DNA of 64,000 bases, from NCBI GenBank assembly GCA_020543525.1, contig JAHYIO010000006.1, positions 992,001 to 1,056,000 on the forward strand, written 5' to 3'. Within the stretch, counting starts at the first letter, position 1. Each line of letters begins with the position of its first letter. Source of the stretch: Coriolopsis trogii (taxonomy: Eukaryota > Basidiomycota > Agaricomycetes > Polyporales > Polyporaceae). The notes beneath the pieces are model-generated. The model did no database searches and had not been told where the DNA came from. It saw only the letters and a list, made by a program, of their open reading frames with translations. Below are positions 1 to 12,000 of the stretch, piece after piece. A program made the translations under genes and the position numbers.

Positions 1-1140
1 TTGAGAATTGGACAGGGTGAGCCGTGCGAAGAGATGATGATCAGAGATATCAGAAGCGCTAGCGCCAGAAGTGTGTGTAGTGACTGTAGTCGACAGATGG
101 GGCGTTGATATGTCAAGAAAATCTTCTCATAATGTGGCTGGCATCATGCATTGACTTGGCGGCGAACACGGCAGGCTCGGTACTGCATATGCTGCGGTAG
201 TCCTAGAACAGTGGCGATAACACAAGAATCCGCCATAGTCGCATGTAGAATAAATATAGAGCATTTTTGAAAAGCTCTTGAACCTGACGCGTATTATTGA
301 CGTAGCGAGACACAAATACAACCGACGATCTTCTTGCGATCCTCCGCCGCGAGGCCAGAAATACTGGGCAACGCAGGGGAGGACCGGTGCATTGTCGCGT
401 GATTATTCGTTTTCTTTCTTGGTAGTAGAATATTCAAATAACGCGAGTGACACATACCGCGCGTATGGAGTGTTGTATGTCACTATGTCTGATTCGGGTG
501 GTTCAGCCGCAACGAGTGAATGGTTTGAAATTTGTTTGCGGACACTTGCATAGTAAGTAAGCAGCAATAAACTCCTCAAAGGTAGCACACAAATACCGGC
601 GTGCAAACAAGGACGACCTGGACGAGTTTAGATACTAGAAAGCAAGATGGTGGTTGAGATGAACAAGTTCACGACGCTCCACTGTGTCACGGTTGTGGGC
701 GCTCTCGATCAGGGGAGTGTGACGGTCACGGTTGTGTGCCTGTTGTGTTGTTGGCGGCCCTGTAAGCGCTTACGTGTACGCCTGGCTGAGGCTCCCACCG
801 CGAGAGGCGAGCACAGGGAAAGGACGAGTCTCGGTGGGCGAAAGAGAACCCTCGTTCTGTCGGGTCGGACCATCAGCATTCGCGACAAGACGAGAAGACA
901 GAATCAGTCAGCGCACGGTTGGTTCCCATTGGCCGTGCCGCCTGGATACGCCCTGCCTGCGCTCCCACCACAGTGAGTTTAGCCTTTGTGCCCACATCCC
1001 CGGGCCAGATCGTCCCATCTCGCCCGCAGAACGCCAACAGCGTCCGCAGATAGGCGCATCCATGGGAATCCCTCCGCCCCGCCCTTCCTTCCGTGCTCCC
1101 ATGACCTGCTCATCCTCTTCTTCCTATCGCCAGCTCAGCC
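1..1140. other. No gene seen at left edge
   Basis: The reading frames here are short and give no family I recognise. The right part is C-rich and is probably the promoter and 5' leader of the PIG-P gene that starts at 1141. Confidence 0.4.
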
Positions 1141-2455
1141 ATGACCACATCCTCCAGCCCATCCGATATCGCACACGCACACGCCCCTGCCCATCGGGAC
1201 TCGGACGTCGCTTCGGACGCGGACGACTCGGAAGCGTCTGTGTCCGCATCCGACCCTCTCGCACCAGACGAGACAGAGAAAGAACCGACGTCGCCCACTG
1301 CGCCCCTTGCGCCCTACCCGCCCCTGCCGCCCGCCGACGCCCGCAGCCGTGCGCCCGAGTTCTACGGGTTCGTCGCCTGGACGGGCACCTACCTCCTCTT
1401 CGCCCTCTACCTCCTCTGGGCGTTCCTCCCAGACGACCTCATCCTCGCCCTGGGCGTGTCCTGGTACCCGAACAGGTGCGTCTCTCATCCCAGCGTGGTC
1501 CCATCACACGCTGACGTTCTGTACGCGCCTTGGGCCGTTAATCTCCGAACTTCCTTCTGCACACGTCATCCGCGCATCCCTCCTCTCCCCATTGCATTCG
1601 TGTACATGATGCATGATGCCATCGACGATGACGGCGTCGCTGGGGGCCCATCACTAACCCGGTCGGCGTCGTGTCCATCTGAACCTCGACGCTGCCGCCA
1701 TTCGCGATCCTGAACGCCAGAGAATGGTCGCTCCTGATTCCCGCATATGGGATGGTGCTCGTGCTGCTCACGTACTTCACGTATTTTGCCCTCGCACTTG
1801 CCGGCACGCCCTCCTTTGCTGATATGCGCACGATAACGGGTGAGCACGTCCGTCCTCCCTTTCCTGGCCTTCTACGTTAGCACTCAGTCCAGCGGGGGCT
1901 ATCGTGCATCATGCAACGTGCCCTGTGCATCATCGCTCAGGGCTCGTGGATGAATATACACAGTGGCTTGATTCTAGCCGAACATAAAACGATAGACAGA
2001 GATAGCACGAATGGCGGGTGCCGGCCACACCGTGTGACCGGCTTCCACTTCCCGCCACTTCCCCAGCCTACCGCGTACAAGGCAATGGTATCGGTGTAAT
2101 ACAGTGATCACGCTCGCTCACGCCTTCTCGCGCCACCACAGATTCCAAGGCGCACTTCCCTCGTCCCCGGACCCGTCCCGGACCCCAGACGACGAGCGAG
2201 AATGATGTCCCCGATGACGACGACGACGGCGCATCAGAGCGCAATCGCCCTTCCTCTTCCTCTTCTCGCCCACGACCGAGAGGTGAGCTCCACGGACGGC
2301 ACGACTACCGCCCGTTTCTCGCGCACGCCCGCCCGGATGCGATCCCGGAGCTGTACGACATCCCTCTCGGGCTCGTCAACCGCGTTCTGTACGGCCCGCC
2401 CCGCCGTCCGAACCGTCGGCATGCCACCCAAGACGAAACCGCGTCCGCTGCGTGA
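1141..2455 (+). CDS. GPI19: PIG-P, subunit of GPI-N-acetylglucosaminyltransferase
   Basis: This is the small PIG-P/Gpi19 subunit of the ER complex that transfers GlcNAc to phosphatidylinositol, the first step of GPI-anchor synthesis. There are three exons: 1141-1475, 1721-1839 and 2142-2455, giving 255 residues with phase kept at both junctions. Residues 1-70 are a Ser/Asp/Pro-rich tail. Next comes the family signature beginning EFYGFVAW, with membrane span 1 at about 76-96 and span 2 at about 116-140. The conserved C-terminal block is IPELYDIPLGLVNRVLYG (residues 219-236), which is diagnostic. The introns (245 and 302 nt) are longer than usual for this window. The start is the ATG at 1141, which opens the only frame leading into span 1. 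The gene converges on the zinc-finger gene. Identification rests on the two spans plus the C-terminal block and is firm; the exact N-terminus is less so. Confidence 0.9.
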
Positions 2456-4591
2456 GCTCACGGACACATAGGAGCTGCAGATCCCGAGCGAATCACACGC
2501 TCCTCCGCGTCCCGTGCTGATGATAGACGACGCCTCGCTGCGCACGATGATAACGAGCCGAACGCGCCGAGAGGAGAGCGCAGCGAGGACGGAATCAAGG
2601 AGCGACTAGTGCCAGTGGCCAACGGCGACGAGTCGAAGAGTCGGAGGGGTGTGGCAGGCGGCTCGGGGGGCGTGGCCCGTCACGGCTGCTTCTGCACGAT
2701 AGGGTTCGATACGCACCGATGTTGGATATGACGTGCACAGTACCGGGCCATGAGGCCTTGAGGGGCAGCGATGGAGGGAGGGCATGATGCATGAGGCGGG
2801 GCACGGGTGGCCAGGGACTTTCTCTCGCCCGGAAAGGCCCAGCTGCCTTTCAGTTTCAGAAGCTTCGCGCATGCAGACGCAGCCGTGACCGTGATTCTCG
2901 TTGGCACTACTGCCAGTATAATGTATGAGACGGGTGCGATCTGAATGGACGCCATGGAGCGTGCGTTATTTTTTTTCTCCCTCTGGGTGCGTATAGGCTA
3001 ATCTGCCATGTGGGAAACTGAACCCCGGCCCTGAGAACGTCCTGTAAATGGAAGGACACGCTCTCCCATACCCCTTCGTTCATTTTCATGTAATGAAAAA
3101 TTCGTCCTGCCTTCTCGCGCCGCCTTCCTTCCTATCCGAGCCCTTCCTGCCCGTTTCCCTCTCGCCTAGTGCAGATCCAGACGGATTTTCCCTTCTCCTG
3201 TCGCGCTCGCGCTCGCGTCACGCGTTTCCGTTCTCTCAGCCGCACAGTCACTTCAGTGCATGCGCATGTGGCCCTGGTCACTGCCCAGTGACTGGCAGTG
3301 ACCAGCCGACCGGTGCGTACCGCGCTGAATACAGATCCAGAGAGCGCGTCCCCCGCCCACTTAGTACTACCTATACGGGCCAGGCTCCACCCAGTTCACA
3401 TCTCAGCCCACGTTCGATTCAGCCACACCGGGAATGCCGCACCGGAGACCGTAGGACTAGAGACGCACCGAACGTCGGCCCTCTCGGCGGGGCGCACTTT
3501 GTAGGCTAGAAGAAGCACGCTCGGGAGGGGAAGAGGCCATGTATATCAGGATGGTCAGAGGTACGTACAAAGACTCTGCCACTGGCAGTCAGCCAGCGTA
3601 GGAAGGCAGAAGCACCCCATGCTCTGGCAGCGTCTGCGCAGATCCGACCGTTGAAGCAGAGTGAGCGGACTCGGACGGGGGCACGCGCGAGGGTCGAGGA
3701 CCGACGGCTGGAAGCAACGGGTGCCGCACGAGGCGGGGCGGGGGGGTGCATGCGATTCGATTATAGACGTCTAGAGCGGATTGGCTTGGATAGGGTACAG
3801 CGCAGACAATGTGACTATTGGTACAACTGGGTGTGGTGGAGACTCGTGCGACGGAAGCCAAGAAGACTGTAGAGAGAACAGGACGGGGGAGAGCAAGCAG
3901 GGTGATATATACGATAGGGTAAGATGGACCGGGAAGGAGAGGAAGAGCCAGGCGGAACGAGGGAGAGGGAGAGGGGTGAAGCAGGGGGCATGACGACGGG
4001 CTGTGGCTGTCTGCTGTCTGCCGTCTGCAGCACGTATCGATGGGGACCCGGATGTGGCCTAGCAGAACGGGCGCCCGGGGCTTGTCGAGGGATATGGCAA
4101 GGGATACGGATAAGAGACGTGCGCGTACGGGGAGCGGCCCAAGCAGCCCCGCGCTTCTTTGCAAGTTCGTGTCGCGTCGTTGTCGTGTCATGGCAGCGCG
4201 GCGGGGGAGGGCGGAGACAGACAAACGCCGGCAGCCCAGGCCGTCGTCGCGGCCGCCATCTGTCTGTCCGTGTCATGAGGGTGGGGGTGGCGCGTGGCGG
4301 CGCATATACAGCAGGAGGGCGGGGGTGCGAGGGAAAGCAAGAGAGATGGGACGATGGAGCGAGAGAGAGAACGAGGCAGATGGATGGGGAGATGTAGTGG
4401 ACTGGACGGGCGAGCGAGGCGCGGAGGAGAGCGATATTAGATAGCGTGTCGGACGTCGAGGGTAGCGCGGGGATAACAGCACACGCCGGGCGCACAGAAC
4501 CAGGATGGGCACGGCCAGCGAGGGGAGAGGAGAGCGAGCGAGCTATCGTCGAAGGACGGCGACGCGGATCGGCCCGAGAAGGCGCTCTCGT
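2456..4591. other. 2.1 kb gap between convergent genes
   Basis: The gap lies between the 3' ends of PIG-P (+) and the zinc-finger gene (-). Only short, low-complexity frames are present. One perfect inverted repeat occurs at 3274-3305 (listed separately). The segment at about 3900-4440 is purine-rich on the + strand. No coding family was recognised. Confidence 0.4.
3274..3305. repeat. Perfect 12-bp inverted repeat (hairpin)
   Basis: The arms ctggtcactgcc (3274-3285) and ggcagtgaccag (3294-3305) are exact reverse complements around an 8-base loop. It lies in the convergent intergenic region, so it could be a 3'-end structure, a protein-binding palindrome or chance. Confidence 0.6.
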
Positions 4592-6597
4592 TCAGAAACT
4601 GGTCGGGGACACGATGGCGGGCCCGGGCAACGACCGCCACTGCAGCCGCAAGCACGCCGCGTCAGTCACCTCTCCCGTCGCCGCACAGCACATGTCCAAG
4701 GCTCACCTGGCTGGAGATGTACGGCGCGCCGTCCGTCATCTCGCGCGAGTTGCGCTCCTCGACGTACCGCTCGTCCGCGCTCCACGTCGGCGACGACGGC
4801 GTCACTGGCGGCAGCGGCAGCGGCAGCAGCGGGCACGACGGCTGGAAGTACTCGTCCTCCGAGTCCGACGCCGCGTCGCTCCGCAGGTAGTCCGCGTTCG
4901 ACCGCGTCGACAGGCTCGGCGGCACCCACCGCAGCTTCGACGGCAGCTTCCCCGCCTCCACCACGTCCGACACCATCGGCGTGTCGAACCCGACCGTGAA
5001 CTGCGACGGCGACGGCGACCCGTGCTCCGACGACGGGAAGATCCCGTGCGTGCGCAGGTGCCGTTTCGCGTTCGACCGCACCGCGAAGCTCTTCGTGCAC
5101 GTCGGTATCGGGCACTTGAACGCTAAGAAATGGATGCAGTCAGAATGGAGCCCGACGCTCGCGACACCTCAGACACTCACGTTTTGCGCCAGAATGCGAG
5201 TTCATGTGCGTCGCGAGCCCGCTCGGGCGCGGGAACAGCTTCAGGCAGATCGTGCACTGGTGCATCTTGGACTTCTTCTGCGACGGCCGCCCCGACGACC
5301 GCTCGTGCGCGCTGCCCTCCGACGGCGTCACCGGCGAGTGCGAGTGCGAGTGCGAATGCGGGTGCGAGTGCGTATGCGAGTGCGAATGCGAGTGGCCATG
5401 ACCGTGATCAGACTCGCCCGAGGCCGGCTCCGGGCTGCGCGCATCGTCCAGCGAAGACGACGAGCCATACGACACGCTCTCCGCCGACGCGCGCCCCCAC
5501 TCCCTCTCAAACTCGCGCTCCCCACCCCCACCGCCCGCACCCGCACCCGCGCTGCGGTACGGCAGGCGCTGCACCTCAGACGCGGCCGACGGCAAGCTGC
5601 TCTCCGACTCGTCGTCGTAGTCGTCCGTGTCGAACACGAGCCCCGGCACCGACGACGGGCTGATCGGGTCCGGCACGGACACGACCGAGTCCATCGAGTC
5701 CCGCCGGAGCGGGATCGGGTACGGCGCCGAGCGCGGCGAGTGGACGTGCACGTCCGCGAGAAGCGCCGCCGCCGTCGCGTCGTCATACGGGGACGTCGGC
5801 GAGCTCCCGAGCGCGAACCCGGCTCCGGTGCCGCCGCCGTACGTCGGGGGCGAGTTGTGGTGCTGCTGCTGGGCGAACGATCCGGTGCTGGGGGTGGCTG
5901 TGGTCGTGTAGCGGGACGGGGACGTGCCTGGGGTGCCGTACATGTCCCCGCGCCCTTGGGCGAGGTACTGCTCGGCGAGGACGAAGCCCGACACGGCTGC
6001 TGCAGCAGCAGTCCCCGACCGCCGCTCGGTCATCCCCTGGCCCTGGACGCCACGGTAGCTGCCGCGCGCCATCGTGTGCGAGTCGAGCGCGCTCTGGAGC
6101 TCCTCTGCCGGCGTCGCGGACGGGGGCGAGTAGCCCGCGTGGGCGTGGTAGGTCGTGAACTGGACGGGGTACATGTTCGCGTACGCCGCGGACGCTTCCT
6201 GGAGGAGGGTGCGCTGGGAGGACTCTGGGTAACCTACCACCTGGGACTCGGGGCCGCCCCCCGAGTAGAAGCTGCGCTCCTGCTGGTGCTGCTGGTGCTG
6301 GTGCTGCAGCCCGCCGGTCGAGGACGGGTGGTGGGCGGTGTAGCTTGTCTGCACGTTCAGCATCCACGGCTGCTGGCGCGACTGGAAGGGCGGGTGGGGC
6401 ATGGACGTCGCGAGAGGTTCTAGGCCGGACTGGGGATGGGAGAGGTAGTAGGGCGCGGACGCGTGCTGGAATCTATGGAGCGTATTTGGGTCGTGACTGT
6501 CGAGGTGGGAGTGGGAGTGTGTGGCCGACATGTCGGTGCTGGACGGGGGCGAGGAGGATCTGAAGTGGAGGGTATCGGGGTGCCAAGCGCTGGGCAT
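4592..6597 (-). CDS. Two-finger C2H2 zinc-finger protein, likely transcription factor
   Basis: Probable nuclear DNA-binding regulator of 626 residues from three exons: 6597-5181, 5122-4707 and 4639-4592 (introns 58 and 67 nt). The long N-terminal region (about 1-445) is low complexity, rich in Ser, Pro, Tyr, Gln and His. A run of alternating His and Ser residues (about 410-430) lies just before the fingers. Finger 1 (about 448-468) is C-x2-C-x12-H-x3-H. Intron 1 falls in the linker after HSGAK, and finger 2 (about 475-497) is C-x4-C-x12-H-x3-H ending in RTHG. The two fingers with a TGEKP-like linker resemble tandem-finger fungal regulators. The last exon supplies only 15 residues and is the least certain part. 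The first in-frame ATG is at 6597. The target genes cannot be told from sequence. Confidence 0.8.
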
Positions 6598-9031
6598 GGA
6601 AGGTGGTGTGGACGAGATGGATCGGGGGTGGGTGTGCACCGCGGAGAGCGTGTGTGGTTGGTCGGAGGCGATACGGATTGGGCGATACGGGGAGGGGGAG
6701 TGGGTGTTGGGGTCGGGAGGAGGAAGATGTTATATGGGAGGAGGGGTTAGGCTCTGAAACGGAGAAGTGACAACTCTGGGGAAGACAGAGGAGAGGACAT
6801 GGGCTGCTGCAAAGGCGCAGGTCATTAACAAATGAGTGATCAGACACGAGACAGACCAGCGTGCCTTGGCTGGAATGCGAGCAGCCGCCCACTGCCGGCT
6901 GCACCCGGCCAGGAATCATCGATGCTCGTGGGAGTCAGTCCAAAAGCCAGCGAGCGAAGATGCACGCACGTACCCCGCGCGCGCGCACAGACAGACAGAA
7001 ACCAGCCTACCTCGCGACACGGGTGGCCATGGCCATATCCGACCCATTCCCAGCCTCTGCGCGCGCGCGAGTGTCCGCTCCACGCCCCCCCTCCTGCCTC
7101 TCTCGTCCATCGGTCCAAATCAACGCCAGCCCAGATCCGCTTCTCTCCCACTCAGCACGTCGTCCAGAACGTCCCACACGGATCCGTCCTTTCCGTCGCT
7201 GCCACCCCCTCGCTCTCGCTCTCGCACTCGCTCTGGCAGCACCACCCTCCTCTTGCTCGGGTCCTCCAGGCGCCCGCACCGCTCCCAGCCCAGACTAGCT
7301 CTCGTGCTCGCCTCCTGCCATCGTCCGTGTCCGCATCCAAACGCCCTGTGAACGCAGCCGACGTGCGCACGAACCCGATCAACAACTGTCAACAATGCTC
7401 CCGGAACAGCAGACAGCAACCAGACAGACATACGTTCGTACCGCTTTCTCCATCCGTCCCACGCTCCCCAGCCGCCAATCCCACTCGCCCATCCCGGCGC
7501 CTCCGCACCATCCCGCGCGAGAACTGGGTTTGATTCAACGGTTTCCTGTGCGCGGTCGAGATACCTTCGGCCAAACTCCAACTGCTCCCACCTCCTGCCC
7601 AGGGTCCGAGTCTTGTCCGGCCGTACGTCTTACGGTGGCACCTCGATTTAATCTATCCCAAACGCCTGTCAATGCATCCAGCAGAGAGAGAAAAAAAAAC
7701 GAATGAGAGTACTGTCAGCCAAGCCAACAGACATGCCAAACGTTCGCATCCCCGTCTTCCCCGGCTTTCGACTTGCGCTCTAGATCTTCTGCCGCAGGCA
7801 AGGCTGACAGAGTCCTCGCAATCGCAGCCCGCAAATCCCGCTTGCCCCGCATCTGAGTCGGACGAGCGCGCGTGGGGTCAGCAAGACCCACCTCTCTGGA
7901 GACTTTCCGAACCCCAGCCGGAACCTGAACGCGACTCGCTCGGTCAGAAAGATACGCCGATAACGATATGCGATAGGCAAGTGAGTGAGTGAATGTCCCG
8001 TCCAGAAGAAAATGAAAATAAAAACAAAGAGGGAAACCGCGGCGAGATCTCGCTCTCGCTCTCGGCGTCAGAGACACAGCCTCCTCCTCTCTCCTGTCTG
8101 TCCGGCCTGTCCGATACGCTTTCGCGATATAGAGCACTTGGGAGTGTGGAGGCAGAAAATGCTTCCGCGAAGCCGCGCGTTCGTCGTCTCTTGCGTCGCG
8201 TTTACGTCCAAACCACGTCCGTCCCTCCCTCCCCCTGCCGTCAGCAGCAATCACCAAACCTTCCGCGGCCAGACAGATCTTCATCGGCTCCCAGCCGTCC
8301 ACCTGTCGGGTCAATCGCGAAACACCAATGAGGTCAGACACACATCCACACAATGAACAGAGACGACAGGACCTGGCGCGTACGTACGCACGCCCAGATC
8401 TCCATCTCGTTTCACCAGATTCACAACGCACCTGAATTGCTCCAGCCTATTCCTATTCCTTGCCGATATCGATATCGTCATCCCATCCCCATCCTCTTCT
8501 CCCTCCACTCCTCCTCCTCTTCCTCCGGGATTATCGCGTCCTCCCTGAGCAGTGGTGGCACTCCCGGGCCGCCGCTGCCGCTGCCCATTCGCTCCCGTAT
8601 TCGAAGCAGCACAAGCCTGGGAGCCAGGGCGTGAACTGCCGCCGGGCCCACCGCCGGCTTTGGGAGTCGTCCTGACGTCTTCAGCACTGCTGAATATCAG
8701 GCTCCTCCTCCCCGTCGCCCGCAGATCCTCCTGTGCAAAGGCAAGCGCCTGCCTTTTCGAGACCTGCGGCGCTGAGTACGGCCGCTCTCGATCTCGTGGC
8801 GGCCGCTGCCGCCCGTCTGGGGTCATGGTCGTCTCTCGTCGTCTCAGAGGGCCGGCTGCGCGCACGACGGGTCGCTGTTTTCCGCGGCGGCGACGGCGAG
8901 GACAGACAAACAGGGGCCGGATAGTGGGTACGTACGTTCCGAGCCACCAAACGAGTCGATCAGGACGGCCGCACCCCCAATTGAAAGACGAAAACCGAAA
9001 ACCGAAAAGGCAAAGTCAGGTCAGCAACGGT
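6598..9031. other. 2.4 kb upstream region of the zinc-finger gene
   Basis: C/T-rich on the + strand at about 6850-7550 with many short frames, none resembling a protein family. It separates the 3' end of EXO1 from the 5' end of the zinc-finger gene. A long regulated promoter and leader is the simplest reading. Whether an untranslated exon lies here cannot be told. Confidence 0.35.
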
Positions 9032-12000
9032 TCAGAGCCAGCAGAACCAACGAGCACCCATTCCCGCGGCGAGGAGAAATGTCGGATACGAAACGTAAAA
9101 GCCATTCCGAGCCCAGAAACGAACGCAATAGCAACGGACACGCACCCGATCGCTGTCCCCTCCTGCACTGGTCCCGCTGCGCGCCCACTTCTCCCACCAG
9201 CCGTGCGCGACGGTCGCTTTCCGCCGGGCGGCTGCTGCGGCTGCTGCTGCCCCTGCAGCCGAGTCCTCCTCGTCCTCGAGTTCTTCCGAACTACCCTCGT
9301 CGAGGAGAACCATCTCTTGTGTATGAGTCTTGTTGTGGCCCCGGCCCCGGCGACTCGCTGTGGCTGGCGTTATCGGAGTCGAAGTACCCGTCGAGTGGTC
9401 AATTGCGCCTCGTACGTCTTCGAGCTCTCGCCCGTCCTCCTCTTCGCCGTCTTCGCCCCCGCTCGTGATCTCGTCCCAGTCGTCGAACATATCGCGGAGG
9501 TCAGGCCCGCGGCCCGTGTCCTCCCCGGCGCATCCGTGACGGTGACTGTGGTCGATACCGTTGGTGTTCCGACCGACTCGACGAACGTCCTCGTCCCCGA
9601 GGGATTTGCGCCGAGCGGCATCGCTGGTCGTGCGGCGATCGCCAAAGCTTCGGTTCACGACAGGCCGCAGAGGCAGCGCACGCGTCACGCTGACGACAGG
9701 GTCGAGGGGGAGGAGCGCAGGGAGCCGGCGGGTGCGTGCGATGGGCGAGCTCGAGAGCACGTCGGCCTCGACGTCTTCCCAGTCGTCGGCTGCCCTGCTG
9801 CTGTCCTGCGTCCCCGGTCGCATAGGGGACGAGAGGTCTGGGGAGTCCCACTGTAGCCCCATGGACTCCGTGGGCGACAGGTACCCGTCCTCCTGGTCAA
9901 CAGCGTCCGGCGCTCTCAGCCCCTCCAGGTCCATGTCCACGTCGACGTCTTCGTGCTCGTTCACGTCCTCATCTCCCGCGCCATCCTCGTCATGCACGCC
10001 CGCATCGCACGGCACATTCTCCTTCTCACGTCGCGACAGCCCAGATGAACCTGCCACGGGCTGTGACGACGTTGACGCACCGCCAGGAGTTCCCTGGCCC
10101 CACCCTCTCGCTCGTACGCCTCGAGGGTCTGAAACCGATCGGTGGGCACCATGAAAGAACCTAGACGTCGCCGACGTTCCCCGCGCCGCCGTCGTCCCCA
10201 CCGATGTTGACGTCGCAGCACCCGCACGCGCACTCGCGCTGATAGCCACTTCGGCGGCCGCCTCCTGTCTTTTGCGTTTCGCAGCCATGTCGTCCTCCAT
10301 TACGTCCGCGAGCGTCCGCTTCCCGCTGTTCCTCCCCACCACCATGCCCACGGCGGGTGCCGCGTCCGAGCTGCTGCTGTTCGCGGGCCGTCCAGGGCCC
10401 GGCCCATCCTTCCGCACGGGCCCAGAGGCGAACGCAGGCGCAGAGGCAGGGGCAGGCGTCCTGGGAGCTTCTCGCACCTGCGCAGGGGCTGCACTCACCG
10501 GGGGCAGTTGCAGTTGGCAAGTCCCGGGCGAGACACGTAATGGAGAAGGATCCTGAGCGACCAGCAATAGGAGTTCGGGGTGGCGAGCGGACTTACCGAA
10601 GAACTTCATTATCCCTCCATTAATGGGTTTCTCCGACGGGAGCTCCTTAGCCTTGCCTTTGCCCTTATCTGGCCGGGCCACAGCCCGGGAGGTTGCGGCA
10701 AGGTTTGGAGCACCAGTCGGGTTCGCGTTCATCGGTATCGGCTTGAGCGCGCGCGGCACGAAACTCGGGTTGATGTCTTCCATAGGTAGGAGGCTGATTG
10801 GGCACGCGTCGCCCTCCGCGACACGTTTCGCGAGCGATGGCTCGATATACCTAAACGGGCGAGCGCGGCGCAAACGCAAAACGCACAAACAAGCAGCTCG
10901 GAGTCAGTGTCGATTGCAAGCACCAGCGGGGAGATGGAAGAGATATCAAGACGGAGGAGCACCAGATGAGACTGCATGACCACAGCACGATACCACACGC
11001 GCAGACCACGCACGACACTCACGCTCCAATGTATGCCTCCTTCTCCACGTCCCAGGCCTGTTCGTCGTCTGCAGGCAGGCCAGTCAGATGGACAAGCTCC
11101 TCCTGGACAGGGTCGTACACGCGCTGGTGGAGAAAGACCTTCTCCGCCAACCTGAACGCGTCGAGGTACCCCTGCGGGATCTTCTTCTTACCCTCGAGGC
11201 GGAGCGCACTCAGCGTGTTCTCCACCGTCTTGTGCTTCCGGAGGAGCGCCCACGCCGTCTTCAGGCCGATGCCAGGGATGCTCGGGAGGTAGTCGCACCC
11301 GCTCAGGATGGCCATATGCCGGAACTGCACGTCCGTCCACCCAACGAGGGTCAGGCCGCCCCCAGCAGTGACGGCGGCGAAGTCCTCACGTGAGATGCTG
11401 ATGACCGTGCTTGCAGCTACGTCGAACTTGAACAAAACTCGCTTGCACCCGAAGACGAGCAGGTCCGAGTCCTCGGTGATGATCGCGTCCACGAGGCCGA
11501 TGCGTTCGAGGTACGCCAGCTGAGCGTCGGCTTCGTACGGCGCGACAACATACGACACACCCTCTGCGCGCAAGGCCTGTCAAAGAACACACGGAACGTT
11601 GAACATGGTAAGCATTTGATGAACGAGATATGAGGCACTCGAACGGAATAGGCTAGCTAGTGTTCCAGCTAAGCACCGAAGGGCGAACCGTTCTCACCTT
11701 GATGAGCTGATATGCCATTTGCGGAGTGACGTCGACGCATTTCACGTAGTGTTCGCGAGCCTGACTGTGTCTGCCCTGTGCTGCTAGTGCGTTCGCGCGC
11801 GAGAGACTCTCTTCTCGGCGCTGCTTGCGCTCGGCTTCTGTCCCTTGCTTTGCGGGAAGCGGTCCGCCGTCAAAGACGAGGTATGGGTGGATCCCGTGGT
11901 GGCGGAGGAGTCGCACGCGATGCATTGCATATTCAACGTATCTGGAAGCGATACTCTGTTAGACATGACTCCTGACCGCGCAAACCGATGCAAACATGCA

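Noticed and set aside
8552..9856. A 434-codon + strand frame
   Set aside because: It is antisense to the EXO1 last exon and low in complexity; the EXO1 frame is supported by the domain upstream of it.
10553..10596. A 44-nt intron in the EXO1 C-terminal region
   Set aside because: Splice sites are fair, but splicing shifts out of the long open frame and no second intron restores it. Left unspliced.
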